64,000 nucleotides of DNA from the NCBI RefSeq assembly GCF_003382565.3, contig NZ_CP086253.1, positions 3,224,001-3,288,000 on the forward strand, read 5' to 3'. The DNA comes from Pectobacterium aquaticum. Its GTDB lineage: Bacteria > Pseudomonadota > Gammaproteobacteria > Enterobacterales > Enterobacteriaceae. Of the stretch, positions 63,985-64,000 are shown piece by piece. Every line of letters begins with the position of its first letter. Within the stretch, counting starts at the first letter, position 1. Under the pieces are notes generated by a model. It ran no database searches. It saw only the letters and a program-made list of their open reading frames with translations, and was not told the origin of the DNA. The position numbers and the translations under genes were made by a program.

Positions 63985-64000
63985 ATGCGCATTATCCATA
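63985..64000 (+). CDS. sbcD: Start of sbcD (exonuclease subunit SbcD), partial
   Basis: ATGCGCATTATCCATA encodes MRIIH, the beginning of SbcD (E. coli MRILHTSDWHLG), with GAGAGAG upstream. sbcD is divergent from phoB in E. coli, the same arrangement as here. Only five full codons are in the window. Confidence 0.7.

Noticed and set aside
63795..63992. Minus-strand frame of 65 codons between phoB and sbcD
   Set aside because: Covers the divergent promoter region and the sbcD start; no ribosome binding site or similarity.

Overview
The window is a stretch of core chromosome from an enterobacterium. Protein similarity and gene order point to Pectobacterium or a close soft-rot relative (Pectobacteriaceae); this is inferred from recognised families, not from a search. 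Almost every gene has an Escherichia coli counterpart in the acrB-to-sbcD arc, but with lineage-specific additions: a zinc-regulated pair of ribosomal protein paralogues, a cysteine desulfhydrase next to its Lrp-type regulator, a peroxiredoxin, a cobalamin-independent methionine synthase-like enzyme, and a phosphate-binding protein placed behind phoBR.

Layout. 1-2.3 kb: end of acrB, Zur-box-controlled rpmE2-rpmJ2, tomB-hha. 2.6-7 kb: 4.5S RNA (ffs), atl, ybaY, tesB, and the nitrogen-regulated glnK-amtB operon with a sigma-54 promoter and an NtrC site. 7-12.7 kb: heterodimeric ABC exporter mdlAB, then divergent decR/ccdR and ccdA around an inverted repeat. 12.8-24.3 kb: queC, fadM, a ComEA-like protein, and the protein quality-control block ppiD, hupB, lon (sigma-32 promoter), clpX, clpP, tig, bolA. 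24.7-33.7 kb: yajG-ampG, the cytochrome bo3 operon cyoABCDE, yajR. 33.7-45.7 kb: yajQ, panE-yajL, thiI, the isoprenoid operon xseB-ispA-dxs, pgpA-thiL, nusB-ribH-ribD-nrdR, yajI. 45.8-52.2 kb: secF-secD-yajC-tgt-queA and acpH. 52.2-53.5 kb: an IS110-family element inserted in an ERIC repeat. 53.7-64 kb: a peroxiredoxin, ybdG, proY, brnQ, the methionine synthase-like gene with MetJ boxes, the phoB-phoR-pstS-like operon with a Pho box, and the first codons of sbcD.

The most notable structure is the IS110-family element. The ERIC repeat it interrupts lets its ends be fixed: TATACC-CT, element, CT-AAATAATTCG, on a CT core. Its 176-base leader can be read as a bridge RNA. One internal loop carries two guides that match the two sides of the ERIC target (7 of 8 and 8 of 8 bases). 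A second region matches the element's own ends (8 of 9 on one side, weaker on the other). The element therefore appears to be programmed to enter ERIC ends. A second, degenerate ERIC near 24.4 kb keeps an almost identical unoccupied target.
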